Source of the DNA: Megalopta genalis
Taxonomy: Eukaryota; Arthropoda; Insecta; Hymenoptera; Halictidae
DNA length: 64,000 nt
Direction of reading: 5' to 3'
NCBI RefSeq assembly: GCF_051020955.1
Contig: NW_027476264.1
Coordinates: 1 to 64,000, forward strand
This document shows, piece after piece, positions 13,601 to 26,391 of this stretch. A program made the translations under genes and the position numbers. The first letter of the stretch is position 1. Each line of letters begins with the position of its first letter. The notes beneath the pieces were generated by a model. That model was not told the origin of the DNA. It ran no database searches and worked only from the letters and a program-made list of their open reading frames with translations.

Positions 13601-15690
13601 AAATCAATGCGATGTAGAAGGTTTAGCTTCAAATCCATGCGAAACACACGATTTATCTTCAAATCAATGCGATGTAGAAGGTTTGCTTAAAATCTATAAC
13701 AGGTAGATGGTTTAGCTTCAAATCAATGGAATATAGAAGGTTTAGCTTCAAATAAATGCGATGTAGAAGGTTTAGCTTCAAATCCATGCGATACACAAGA
13801 TTTAGCTTCAAATCAATGCGATGTATTAGGTTCAGCTTCAAATCCATGCGACACATATGATTTAGCTTCAAATACTTGTGATATAAGTGATATAGCTTCA
13901 AAAGCTGTAGGAACAAACGAGGTAGCTTCAATTCCATGCGAAACACATGATTTAGCTTCAAATCAATGCGATGTGGAAGGTTTAGCTTCATATCCAAGTG
14001 TAACACATGATTTAGCTTCAAATATTTGCGATATAAGTGATATAGCTTCGAATACAGGCGAAACGAACGAGTTAGCTTCAAATCCATGCGAAACACATGA
14101 ATCAGCTGCAAATCAATGCAATGTAGAAGGTTTAGCTTCAAATCCATGCGAAACACATGATTTAGCTGCAACTCAATGCGATGTAGAAGGTTTAGCTTCA
14201 AATCCATACGAATCACATGATTTAGCTTCAAATCAATTCGAAGGGCAAGGCTTAGATTCAAATCCATGCGAAGCAAATGATTTAGCTTCAGATGAATGCG
14301 AAGTAGAAGACTCAGTTTCAAATCCATGCGGCACATATGATTTAGCTTTAAATACTTGCGATATAAGTGATATAGTTTCAAATGGAGGCGAAACGAACGA
14401 GTTGGCTTCAAATCCATGAGAAACACATGATTTAGCTGCAAATCAATGTGATGTAGAAGGTTTAGCTTCAAATCCATGCGATACACAAGATTTAGCTTCA
14501 AATCAATGCGATGTAGAAGGTTCAGCTTCAAATCCATGCGACACATATGATTTAGCTTCAAATACTTGCGATATAAGTGATATAGCTTCAAAAGTCGGAG
14601 GAGCAAACGAGGTGGCTTCAATTCCATGCGAAACAAATGATTTAGCTTCAAATCAATGCGATGTAGAAGGCGTATCTTCAAAAACTTGCGATATTCCTGA
14701 CATAGTTTCAAATGGAGTAGAAACGAACGAGTTAGCTTCAAATCCATGCGAGACACATAATTTAGCTTCTAATCAATGCGATGTAGAAGGTTTAGCTTCA
14801 AATCCACGCGAAACAAATGATTTAGCTTCAAACACTTGGGGTATAAGTGATATAGCTTCAAATGCAGACTAATCAAACGAGTTAGCTTAAAAATCCACGC
14901 GATAAACATGATTTATCTTCAAACACTTGCGATATAAGTGATGTAGATTCAACTGCAGGCAAAACGAACGAGTTAGCTTCAAATCCATGCGAAACACATG
15001 ATATAGCTGCTAATCAATGTGATGTAGAAGGTTTAGCTTCAAATCCATGCGATACACAAGATTTATCTTCAAATCAATGCGATGTAGAAGGTTCAGCATT
15101 CAAATCCATGCGACACATATGATTTAGCTTCAAATACTTGCGATATAAGTGATATAGCTTCAAAAGTTGGAGGAACAAACGAGGTGGCTTCAATTCCATG
15201 CGAAACAAATGATTTAGCTTCAAATCAATGCGAAGTAGAAGGCGTAGCTTCAAATCCATGCGAAAGAAATGGCTTAGCTACAAATACTTGTGATATACAT
15301 TATTTAGCTACAACTGCATGCGAAACTAACGAGTTAGCTTCAAATCCATGCGAAACACACGATTTATTTTCAAATCAATGCGATGTAGAAGGTTTGCTTC
15401 AAATCTATAAGAGGTAGATAGTTTAGCTACAAATCAATGGAATATAGAAGGTTTAGCTTCAAGTAAATGCGATGTAGAAGGTTTAGCTTCAAGTCCATGC
15501 GATACACAAGATTTAGCTTCAAATCAATGCGATGTATTAGGTTCAGCTTCAAATCCATGCGACACCTATGATTTAGCTTCAAATACTTGCGATATAAGTG
15601 ATATAGCTTCAAAAGCTGTAGGAACAAACGAGGTAGCTTCAATTCCATGCGAGACACATGATTTAGCTTCAAATCAATGCGATGTAGAAG
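13601..15690 (+). repeat. Mosaic satellite segment
   Basis: The start (to about 13960) still matches the 1,679-bp unit (compare 3920-4230). The rest is a mosaic of monomer types in which I saw no long tandem unit. It contains one-base lattice slips at the CTTAAAAATCC monomer (about 14887), at GCATTCAAATCC (about 15098) and at GTTTGCTT (15392). No non-repeat sequence is present. Confidence 0.8.
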
Positions 15691-17460
15691 GCGTAGCTTC
15701 AAATCCATGCGAAACAAATGGTTTAGCTATAAATACTTGTGATATAGATTATTTAGCTACAACTGCATGCGGAACTAACGAGTTAGCTTCAAATCCATGC
15801 GATACACATGATTTAGCTTCAAATGAATGCGATGTGGAAGGTTTAGCTTCAAATCAATGCGATGTAGTAGGTTCAGCTTCAAATCCATGCGACACATATG
15901 ATTTAGCTTGAAATACTTGCGATATAAGTGATATAGCTTCAAAAGCTGTAGGAACAAACGAGGTAGCTTCAATTCCATGCGAGACACATGATTTAGCTTC
16001 AAATAAATGCGATGTAGAAGGTTTAGCTTCAAATCCAAACTAAACACATGTTTTAGCTTCAAATCAATTCGAAGGACAAGGCTTAGATTCAAATCCATGC
16101 GAAACAAATGCTTTAGCTTCAAATCAATGCGAAGTAGAAGGCGTAGCTTCAAATCCATGCGAAACAAATGGTTTAGCTACAAATACTTGTGATATACATT
16201 ATTTAGCTACAACTGCTTGCGAAACTAACGAGTTAGCTTCAAATCTATGCGAAACACACGATTTATCTTCAAATCAATGCGATGTAGAAGGTTTAGCTTC
16301 AAATCAATAAGAGGTAGAAGGTTTAGCTTCAAATCAATAGAATATAGAAGGTTTAGCTTCAAATCAATGCGATGTAGAAGGTTTAGCTTCAAATCCATAC
16401 GAAACACATGATTTAGCTTCAAATCAATTCGAAGGGCAAGGCTTAGATTCAAATCCATGCGAAACAAATGATTTAGCTTCAGATGAATGCGATGTAGTAG
16501 GTTCAGCTTCAAATCCATGCGATACATATGATTTAGCTTCAAATACTTGCGATATAAGTGATATAGCTTCAAAAGTTGGAGGAACAAACGAGGTGGCTTC
16601 AATTCCATGCGAAACAAATGATTTAGCTTCAAATCAATGCGAAGTAGAAGGCGTAGCTTCAAATCCATGCGAAAGAAATGGTTTAGCTACAAATACTTGT
16701 GATATACATTATTTAGCTACAACTGCATGCGAAACTAACGAGTTAGCTTCAAATCCATGCGAAACACACGATTCATTTTCAAATCAATGCGATGTAGAAG
16801 GTTTGCTTCAAATCTATAAGAGGTAGATGGTTTAGCTTCAAATCAATGGAATATAGAAGGTTTAGCTTCAAATAAATGCGATGTAGAAGGTTTAGCTTCA
16901 AATCCATGCGATACACAAGATTTTGCTTCAAATCAATGCGATGTAGAAGGGTCAGCTTCAAACCCATGCGACACATTTGATTTAGCTTCAAATACTTGCG
17001 ATATAAGTGATATAGCTTCAAAAGCTGGAGGAACAAACGAGGAGGCTTCAATTCCAATGCGAAACAAATGATTTAGCTTCAAATCAATGCGAAGTAGAAG
17101 GCGTAGCTTCAAATCCATGCGAAACAAATGGTTTAGCTACAAATACTTGTGATATAGATTATTTAGCTACAACTGCATGCGAAACTAACGAGTTAGCTTC
17201 AAATCCATGCGATACACATGATTTAGCTTCAAATCAATGCGATGTGGAAGGTTTAGCTTCAAATCCATGCGATACACAAGATTTAGCTTCAAATCAATGC
17301 GATGTAGTAGGTTCAGCTTCAAATCCATGCGACACATATGATTTAGCTTTAAATACTTGCGATATAAGTGATATAGCTTCAAAAGCTGGAGGAACAAACG
17401 AGGAGGCTTCAATTTCATGCGAAACAAATGATTTAGCTTCAAATCAATGCGAAGTAGAAG
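15691..17460 (+). repeat. 1.77-kb tandem unit, copy a
   Basis: This recurs at +1,770 bp (59 monomers) from 17461. Shared markers are GGAACTAACG (15771 and 17541), an in-frame TGA in GCTTGAAATAC (15909 and 17679), the TAA/TAG stop dyad (about 16305 and 18075), and GTTTGCTT (16801 and 18721). An extra base in CAATTCCAATGCG at about 17055 shifts the lattice by +1 in this copy. Confidence 0.87.
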
Positions 17461-19310
17461 GCGTAGCTTCAAATCCATGCGAAACAAATGGTTTAGCTAC
17501 AAATACTTGTGATATAGATTATTTAGCTACAACTGCATGCGGAACTAACGAGTTAGCTTCAAATCCATGCGATACACATGATTTAGCTTCAAATGAATGC
17601 GATGTGGAAGGTTTAGCTTCAAATCAATGCGATGTAGTAGGTTCAGCTTCAAATCCATGCGACACATATGATTTAGCTTGAAATACTTGCGATATAAGTG
17701 ATATAGCTTCAAAAGCTGTAGGAACATACGAGGTAGCTTCAATTCCATGCGAGACACATGATTTAGCTTCAAATCAATGCGATGTAGAAGGTTTAGCTTC
17801 AAATCCAAACGAAACACATGTTTTAGCTTCAAATCAATTCGAAGGACAAGGCTTAGATTCAAATCCATGCGAAACAAATGCTTTAGCTTCAAATCAATGC
17901 GAAGTAGAAGGCGTAGCTTCAAATCCATGCGAAACAAATGGTTTAGCTACAAATACTTGTGATATACATTATTTAGCTACAACTGCTTGCGAAACTAACG
18001 AGTTAGCTTCAAATCTATGCGAAACACACGATTTATCTTCAAATCAATGCGATTTAGAAGGTTTAGCTTCAAATCAATAAGAGGTAGAAGGTTTAGCTTC
18101 AAATCAATAGAATATAGAAGGTTTAGCTTCAAATCAATGCGATGTAGAAGGTTTAGCTTCAAATCCATACGAAACACATGATTTAGCTTCAAATGAATTC
18201 GAAGGGCAAGGCTTAGATTCAAATCCATGCGAAACAAATGATTTAGCTTCAGATGAATGCGATGTAGTAGGTTCAGCTTCAAATCCATGCGATACATATG
18301 ATTTAGCTTCAAATACTTGCGATATAAGTGATATAGCTTCAAAAGCTGTAGGAACAAACGAGGTAGCTTCAAATCCATGCGAAACACATGATTCAGCTGC
18401 AAATCAATGCGATGTAGAAGGTTCAGCTTCAAATCCATGCAACACATATGATTTAGCTTCAAATACTTGCGATATAAGTGATATAGCTTCAAAAGTTGGA
18501 GGAACAAACGAGGTGGCTTCAATTCCATGCGAAACAAATGATTTAGCTTCAAATCAATGCGAAGTAGAAGGCGTAGCTTCAAATCCATGCGAAAGAAATG
18601 GTTTAGCTACAAATACTTGTGATATACATTATTTAGCTACAACTGCATGCGAAACTAACGAGTTAGCTTCAAATCCATGCGAAACACACGATTTATTTTC
18701 AAATCAATGCGATGTAGAAGGTTTGCTTCAAATCTATAAGAGGTAGATGGTTTAGCTTCAAATCAATGGAATATAGAAGGTTTAGCTTCAAATAAATGCG
18801 ATGTAGAAGGTTTAGCTTCAAATCCATGCGATACACAAGATTTAGCTTCAAATCAATGCGATGTATTAGGTTCAGCTTCAAATCCATGCGACACATATGA
18901 TTTAGCTTTAAATACTTGCGATATAAGTGACATAGTTTCAAGTGGAGGCGAAACGAACGAGTTAACTTCAAATCCATGCGAAACACATGATTTAGCTGCA
19001 AATCAATGTGATGTAGAAGGTTTAGCTTCAAATCCATGCGATACACAAGATTTAGCTTCAAATCAATGCGATGTAGAAGGTTCAGCTTCAAACCCATGCG
19101 ACACATTTGATTTAACTTCAAATACTTGCGATATAAGTGATATAGCTTCAAAAGCTGGAGGAACAAACGAGGAGGCTTCAATTCCATGCGAAACAAATGA
19201 TTTAGCTTCAAATCAATGCGAAGTAGAAGGCGTAGCTTCAAATCCATGCGAAACAAATGGTTTAGCTACAAATACTTGTGATATAGATTATTTAGCTACA
19301 ACTGCATGCG
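17461..19310 (+). repeat. 1.77-kb tandem unit, copy b with insertions
   Basis: This follows copy a head to tail. It carries a five-monomer (150-bp) insertion at 18331-18480, after which the offset to copy a becomes 1,920 bp, and about six further monomers around 18850-19030. Both insertions are multiples of 30 bp and keep register. Confidence 0.85.
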
Positions 19311-20454
19311 AAACTAACGAGTTAGCTTCAAATCCATGCGATACACATGATTTAGCTTCAAATCAATGCGATGTGGAAGGTTTAGCTTAAAATCCATGCG
19401 ATACACAAGATTTAGCTTCAAATCAATGCGATGTAGTAGGTTCAGCTTCAAATCCATGCGACACATATGATTTAGCTTCAAATACTTGCGATATAAGTGA
19501 TATAGCTTCAAAAGCTGTAGGAACAAACGAGGTAGCTTCAAATCCATGCGAAACACATGATTCAGCTGCAAATCAAGGCGATGTAGAAGGTTTAGCTTCA
19601 AATCCATGCGAAACACATGATTTAGCTGCAAATCAATGCGATGTAGATGGTATAGCTTCAAATCAACGCGAAACAAATGATTTAGCTTCAAACACTTGGG
19701 ATATAATTGATATAGCTTCAAATGCAGACGAATCAAATGAGTTAGCTTCAAAATCCATGCGGTACACATGATGTAGCATTAAATCCATGCGAAGTAGAAG
19801 GATTAGCTTCAATTCCATGCGGAACAAACGATTGAGCTTCAAACACTTCGGATATAGCTTCATCTGCATGCGAAACGAACGAGTTAGCTTAAAATCCATG
19901 CGATACACAAGATTTAGCTTCAAATCAATGCGATGTAGTAGGTTCAGCTTCAAATCCATGCGACACATATGATTTAGCTTCAAATACTTGCGATATAAGT
20001 GATATAGCTTCAAAAGCTGTAGGAACAAACGAGGTAGCTTCAAATCCATGCGAAACACATGATTCAGCTGCAAATCAATGCGATGTAGTAGGTTTTGCTT
20101 CAAATCCATGCGAAACACATGATTTAGCTGCAAATCAACTCGAAGTACAAGGCTTAGATTCAAATCCATGCGACACAAATGACTTAGCTTCAGATACTTG
20201 CGATATAAGTGATACAGCTTCAAATGCAGGGGAAACAAACGAGTTAGATTCAAATCCATGCAAAACACATGATTAAGCTTCAAATCAATGCGATGTAGAA
20301 GGCTTAGCTTCAAATCCATGCGAAACACATGATTTAGCTTCAAATCAACTCGAAGTACAAGGCTCAGATTCAAATCCATGCGAAACACATGATTTAGCTG
20401 CAAATCAATGCGATGTAGAAGGTTTAGCTTCAAATCCATGCGAAACTCATGATT
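19311..20454 (+). repeat. Dispersed copy of the 1.2-2.2-kb block
   Basis: Bases 19314-19719 match 1199-1604 at offset 18,115. The part from about 20100 resembles 6960-7320. It includes the short monomer GATTGAGCTTCAAACACTTCG at 19831, which lacks 9 bp relative to the full form near 42275, and moves the lattice by three codons without changing frame. Confidence 0.82.
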
Positions 20455-22430
20455 TAGCTGCAAATCAATGTGATGTAGAAGGTTTAGCTTCAAATCCATG
20501 CGATACACAAGATTAAGCTTCAAATCAATGCGATGTAGATAGTTTGCTTCAAATCCATGCGATATACAAGATTTAGCTTCAAATCAATGCGATGTAGTAG
20601 GTTCAGCTTCAAATCCTTGCGATATAAGTGATATAGCTTCAAAAGCAGGAGGAACAAACGTGGTAGCTTCAATTCTATGCGAAACAGATGATTTAGCTTC
20701 AAATCAATGCGAAGTAGAAGGCGTAGCATCAAATCCATTCGAAACAAATGGTTTAGCTACAAATACTTGTGATATACATTATTTAGCTACAACTGCATGC
20801 GAAACTAACGAGTTAGCTTCAAATCTATGCGAAACACACGATTTATCTTCAAATCAATGCGAAGTAGAAGGTTTAGCTTCAAGTCCATGCGATACACAAG
20901 ATTTAGCTTCAAATGAATGCGATGTAATAGGTTCAGCTTCAAATCCATGCGACACATATGATTTAGCTTCAAATACTTGCGATATAAGTGATATAGCTTC
21001 AAAAGCTGGAGGAACAAACGAGGTGGCTTCAATTCCAAGCGAAATTAATGATTTAGCTTCAAACGAATGCGAAGTAGAAGGCTTAGCTTCAAATCCATGC
21101 AAAACAAATGGTTTAGCTACAAATACTTGTGATATACATTATTTAGCTACAACTGCATGCGAAACAAACGAGTTAGCTTCAAATCCATGCGATACACATG
21201 ATTCAGCTTCAAATCAATGCGATGTAGAAGGTTTAGCTTCAAATCCATGCCGTACTCAAGATTTAGCTTCCAATCATTGCGATGTAGAAGGTTTAGCTTC
21301 AAATCCATACGAAACACATGATTTAACTTCAAATCAATTCGAAGGGCAAGGCTTAGATTCAAATCCATGCGAAACAAATGGTTTAGCTACAAATACTTGT
21401 GATATACATTATTTAGATACAACTGCATGCGAAACAAACGAGATACCTTCAATTCCATGCTATATACATGATTTAGCTTCAAATCAATGCGATGTAGTAG
21501 GTTTAGCTTCAAATCCATGTGATTCACAAGATTTAGCTTCAAATCAATGCGATGTATTAGGTTCAGCTTCAAATCCATTCGACACATATGATTTAGCTTC
21601 AAATACTTGCGATATAAGTGATATAGCTTCAAAAGCTGTAGGAACAAAAGAGATAGCTTCAATTCCATGCGAGAAACATGATTTAGATTCAAATCAATGC
21701 GATGTAGAAGGTTTAGCTTCAAATCCAAGCGTAACACGTGATTTAGCTTCAAATCAATTCGAAGGACAAGGCTTAGATTCAAATCCATGCGTAACAAATG
21801 ATTTAGCTTCAAATGAATGCGAACTAGAAGTATTAGCTTCAAATCCATGCAATACAAATGGTTTAGCTACAAATACTTGTGATATACATTATTTAGCTAC
21901 AACTGCATGCGAAACGAACGAGTTAGCTTCAAATCCATGCGAAACTCATGATTTAGCTGCAAATCAATGTGATGTAGAAGGTTTAGCTTCAAATCCATGC
22001 GATACACATGATTAAGCTTCAAATCAATGCGATGTAGATAGTTTGCTTCAAATCCATGCGATGTACAAGATTTAGCTTCAAATCAATGCGATGTAGTAGG
22101 TTCAGCTTCAAATCCTTGCGATATAAGTGATATAGCTTCAAAAGCAGGAGGAACAAACGTGGTAGCTTCAATTCTATGCGAAACAAATGATTTAGCTTCA
22201 AATCAATGCGAAGTAGAAGGCGTAGCATCAAATCCATTCGAAACAAATGGTTTAGCTACAAATACTTGTGATATACATTATTTAGCTACAACTGCATGCG
22301 AAACTAACGAGTTAGCTTCAAATCCATGCGAAACACACAATTTATCTTCAAATCAATGCGATGTAGAAGGTTTAGCTTCAAGTCCATGCGATACACAAGA
22401 TTTAGCTTGAAATGAATGCGATGTAGTAGG
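20455..22430 (+). repeat. 1,499-bp tandem duplication
   Basis: Bases from about 20455 to 20900 recur at +1,499 bp (50 monomers minus one), with GTTTGCTT at 20542 and 22041. The second copy matches for about 450 bp and then diverges. The first unit contains the longest stop-free stretch of the + decapeptide frame in the window. Confidence 0.82.
20660..22015 (+). other. Longest stop-free run of the + decapeptide frame (not a supported gene)
   Basis: This 451-codon run reads as about 45 consecutive ten-residue units of the type DLASNPCETH, most with Cys at position 7. It begins with GTG inside the repeat, not ATG, and ends at TAA in a GATTAAGC monomer. There is no visible promoter, splice context, signal peptide or non-repetitive domain. 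Four of the six frames are open in the monomer consensus, so length alone is not evidence of translation. If the array descends from a coding region this is the best surviving reading, and several variants in it look synonymous (TGC/TGT, ACA/ACG/ACT, GGT/GGC). I do not recognise the peptide family and assign no function. Confidence 0.15.
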
Positions 22431-25229
22431 TTCAGCTTCAAATCCATGCGATATAAGTAATATAGCTTCAAAAGCAGGAGGAACAAACGAGGTAGCTTCA
22501 ATTCCATGCGAAACAAATGATTTAGCTTCAAATCAATGCGATGTAGAAGGCGTAGCTTCAAATCCATGCGAAACAAATGGTTTAGCTACAAATACTTGTG
22601 ATATACATTATTTGGCTACAACTGCATGCGAAAATAACGAGTTAGCTTCAAATCAATGCGAAACACACGATGTATCTTCAAATCAATGCGATATAGAAGG
22701 TTTAGCTTCAAATCAATAAGAGGTAGAAGGTTTAGCTTCGAATCAATAGAATATAGTAGGTTTAGCATCAAATCAATGCGATGTAGAAGGTTTAGCTTCA
22801 AATCAATACGAAACACATGATTTAGATTCAAATCAATTCGACGGACAAGGCTTAGATTCAAATCCATGCGAAACAAGTGATTTAGCTTCAAATGAATGCG
22901 AAGTAGAAGGCTTAGCTTCAAATCCATGCAAAACAAATGGTTTATCTACAAATACTTGTGATATACGTTATTTAGCTACAACTGCATGCGAAACAAACGA
23001 GTTAGCTTCAAATCCATGCGATACACATGATTCAGCTTCAAATCAATGCGATGTAGAAGGTTTAGTTTCAAATCCATGCCATACTCAAGATTTAGATTCA
23101 AATCAATGCGATGTAGAAGGTTTAGCTTCAAATCCATACGAAACACATGATTTAGCTTCAAATCAATTCGAAGGACAAGGCTTAGATTCAAATCCATGCG
23201 AAACAAATGATTTAGCATCAAATGAATGCGAAGTAGAAGGCTTAGCTTCAAATCCATGCAAAACAAATGGTTTAGCTACAAATACTTGTGATATACGTCA
23301 TTTAGCTACAATTGCATGCGAAACGAACGAGTTAACATCAAATCCATGCGATTCACATGATTTAGCTTCAAATCAATGCGATGTAGAAGTTTTAGCTTCA
23401 AATCCATGCTATACACAAGATTTAGCTTCAAATCAATGCGATGTAGTAGGTTCAGCTTCTAATACATGCGACACATATGATTTAGCTTCAAATACTTGCG
23501 ATATAAGTGATATAGCTTCAAAAGCTGTAGGACACAAACGAGATAGCTTCAATTCCATGAGAGACACATGATTTAGCTTCAAATCCATGCGATACACAAG
23601 ATTTAGCTTCAAATCAATGCGATGTAGTAGGTTCAGCTTCAAATCCATGCGACACATATGATTTAGCTTCAAATACTTGTGATATACGTTATTTAGATTT
23701 AACTGCATGCGCAACGAACGAGTTAGCTTCAAATCGATGCGAAACACATGATTTAGCTTCAAATCGATGCGAAACACATGATTTAGCTGCAAATCAATGC
23801 GATTAAGAAGATTTAGCTTCAAATCCATGCGAAACAAATGATACAGCTTCAAACACATGGGGTGTAAGTGATATAGCTTCAAATGAAGACTAATCAATCG
23901 TGTTAGCTTCAAAATCCATGCGATACCCATGATTTAGCTTCAAATCAATGCGATGTAGAAGGTTTAGCTTCAAATCCATGCGAAACAAATGATTTAGCAT
24001 CAGATACTTCTGATATAACTGATATAGCTTCAAATGCAGGGGAGACAAACGAGTTAGCATCAAACCCATGCAAAACACATGATTTAGCTGCAAATCAATG
24101 CGATGTAGAAGGTTTAGCTTCAAAACAATAAGAGGTAGAAGGTTTAGCTTCAAATCAATAGAATGTAGTAGGTTTAGCTTCAAATCAATGCGATGTAGAA
24201 GGTTTAGATTCAAATCCATACGAAACACATGATTTAGCTTCAAATCAATTCGAAGGACAAGGCTTAGATTCAAATCCAAGCGAAACAAATGATTTAGCTT
24301 CAAATCAATGCGATGTAGAAGGTTTAGCTTCAAATCCATGCGATACACAAGATTTAGCTTCAAATCAATGCGATGTAGTAGGTTCAGCTTCAAATCCATG
24401 CGACACATATGATTTAGCTTCAAATACTTGCGATATAAGTGATATAGCTTGAAAAGCTGGAGGAACAAACGAGGTTGCTTCAATTCCATGCGAAACACAT
24501 GATTTAGCTTCAAATCAATGCGAAGTAGAAGGCGTAGCTTCAAATCCATGCGAAACAAATGGTTTAGCTACAAATACTTGTGATATACATTATTTAGCTA
24601 CAACTGCATGCGAAACTAACGAGTTAGCTTCAAATGAATGCGAAGTAGAAGGCTTAGCTTCAAATCCATGCGATGTAGAAGGTTTAGCTTCATATCATTA
24701 AGAGGTAGAAGGTTTAGCTTCAAATCAATAGAATATAGTAGGTTTAGCTTCAAATCAATGCGATGTAGAAGGTTTAGCTTCAAATCCATGCGAAACAAAT
24801 GATTTAGCTTCAAATGAATGCGAAGTAGAAGGCTTGGCTTCAAATCCATGCAAAACAAATGGTTTAGCTACAAATGCTTGTGATATACATTATTTAGCTA
24901 CAACTGCTTGCGAAACAAACGAGTTAGCTTCAAATCCATGCTATATACATGCTTTAGCTTCAAATCAATGCGATGTAGAAAGTTAAGCTTCAAATCCATG
25001 CGATACACAAGATTTAGGTTCAAATCAATGCAATGTAGTAGGTTCAGTTTCAAATCCATGCGACACATCTGATTTAGCTTCAAATACTTTCGATATAAGG
25101 GATATAGCTTCAAAAGCTGTAGGAACAAACGAGGTAGTTTCAATTCCATGCGAGACACATGATTTAGCTTCAAATCAATGCGATGTAGAAGGTTTAGATT
25201 CAAATCCATGCGAAACAAATGATTTAGCT

Positions 25230-25500
25230 TCAAATGAATGCGAAGAAGAAGGCTTGGCTTCAAATCCATGCAAAACAATTGGTTTAACTACAAATACTTG
25301 TGATAAACATTATATAGCTACAACTGCATGCGAAACAAACGAGTTAACTTCAAATCCATGCGATACACATGATTTAGCTTCAAATCAATGCGATGTAGAA
25401 GGTTTCGCTTCAAATCCATGCGATACACAAGATTTAGCTTCAAATCAATGCGATGTAGAAGGTTTAGCTTCAAATCCATGCGACACATATGATTAAGCTT
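25230..25500 (+). repeat. Duplicated block, partner of 28292-28562
   Basis: The block carries diagnostic variants AAAACAATTGG, TGTGATAAACATTATATAGC and GGTTTCGCTTC. All three are shared with 28292-28562 at offset 3,062 and are rare elsewhere. Confidence 0.85.
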
Positions 25501-26361
25501 CAAATACTTGCGATATAAGTGATATAGCTTCAAAAGCTGTAGGAACAAACGAGCTAGCTTCAATTCCATGCGAGACAAATGCTTTAGCTTCAAATCAATG
25601 CGATGTAGAAGGTTTAGCTTCAAATCCATACGAAACACAAGATTTAGCTTCAAATCAATGCGATGTAGTAGGTTCAGCTTCAAATCCATGCGAAACACAT
25701 GATTTAGCTTCAAATAAATGCGAAGTAGAAGGAGTAGCTTCAAATCCATGCAAAACAAATGGTTTGGCTACGAATACTTGTGATATACATTATTTAGCTA
25801 CAACTGCAGGCTAAACGAACGAGTTAGCTTCAAATCCATGCGAAACACATGATTTAGCTGCAAATCAATGTGATGTAGAAGGTTTAGCTTCAAATCCATG
25901 CGATACACAAGATTTAGCTTCAAATCAATGCGATGTAGAAGGTTTGGCTTCAAATCCATGCGACACATATGGTTTAGCTACAAATACTTGTGATATACAT
26001 CATTTAGCTACAACTGCATGCGAAACGAACGAGTTAGCTTCAAATCCATGCGATTCACATGATTTAGCTTCAAATCCATGCGATTCACATGATTTAGCTT
26101 CAAATCAATGCGATGTAGATGGTTTAGCTTCAAATCCATGCGATACACAAGATTTAGCTTCAAATCAATGCGATGTAGTAGGTTCAGCTTCAAATCCATG
26201 CGACACATATGATTTAGCTTCAAACACTTGGGGTGTAAGTGATATAGCTTCAAATGAAGACTAATCAAACGAGTTAGCTTCAAAATCCACGCGATACACA
26301 TGATTTAGCTTCAAATACTAGCGAAATAAGTGATGTAGATTCAACTGCAGGCGAAACGAAC

Positions 26362-26391
26362 GAGTTAGCTTCAAATCCATGCGAAACACAT
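26362..26391 (+). repeat. Representative monomer of the array
   Basis: This 30-bp unit is a convenient reference copy. In the + frame it reads ELASNPCETH. It contains one CpG (in TGCGAA), three short A/T tracts about 10 bp apart (TTA, CAAAT, GAAAC), and an ATG that is out of frame in the decapeptide reading but in frame in the opposite-strand reading RMDLKL. Composition of the closely related consensus is 11 A, 8 T, 7 C and 4 G. Confidence 0.95.
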
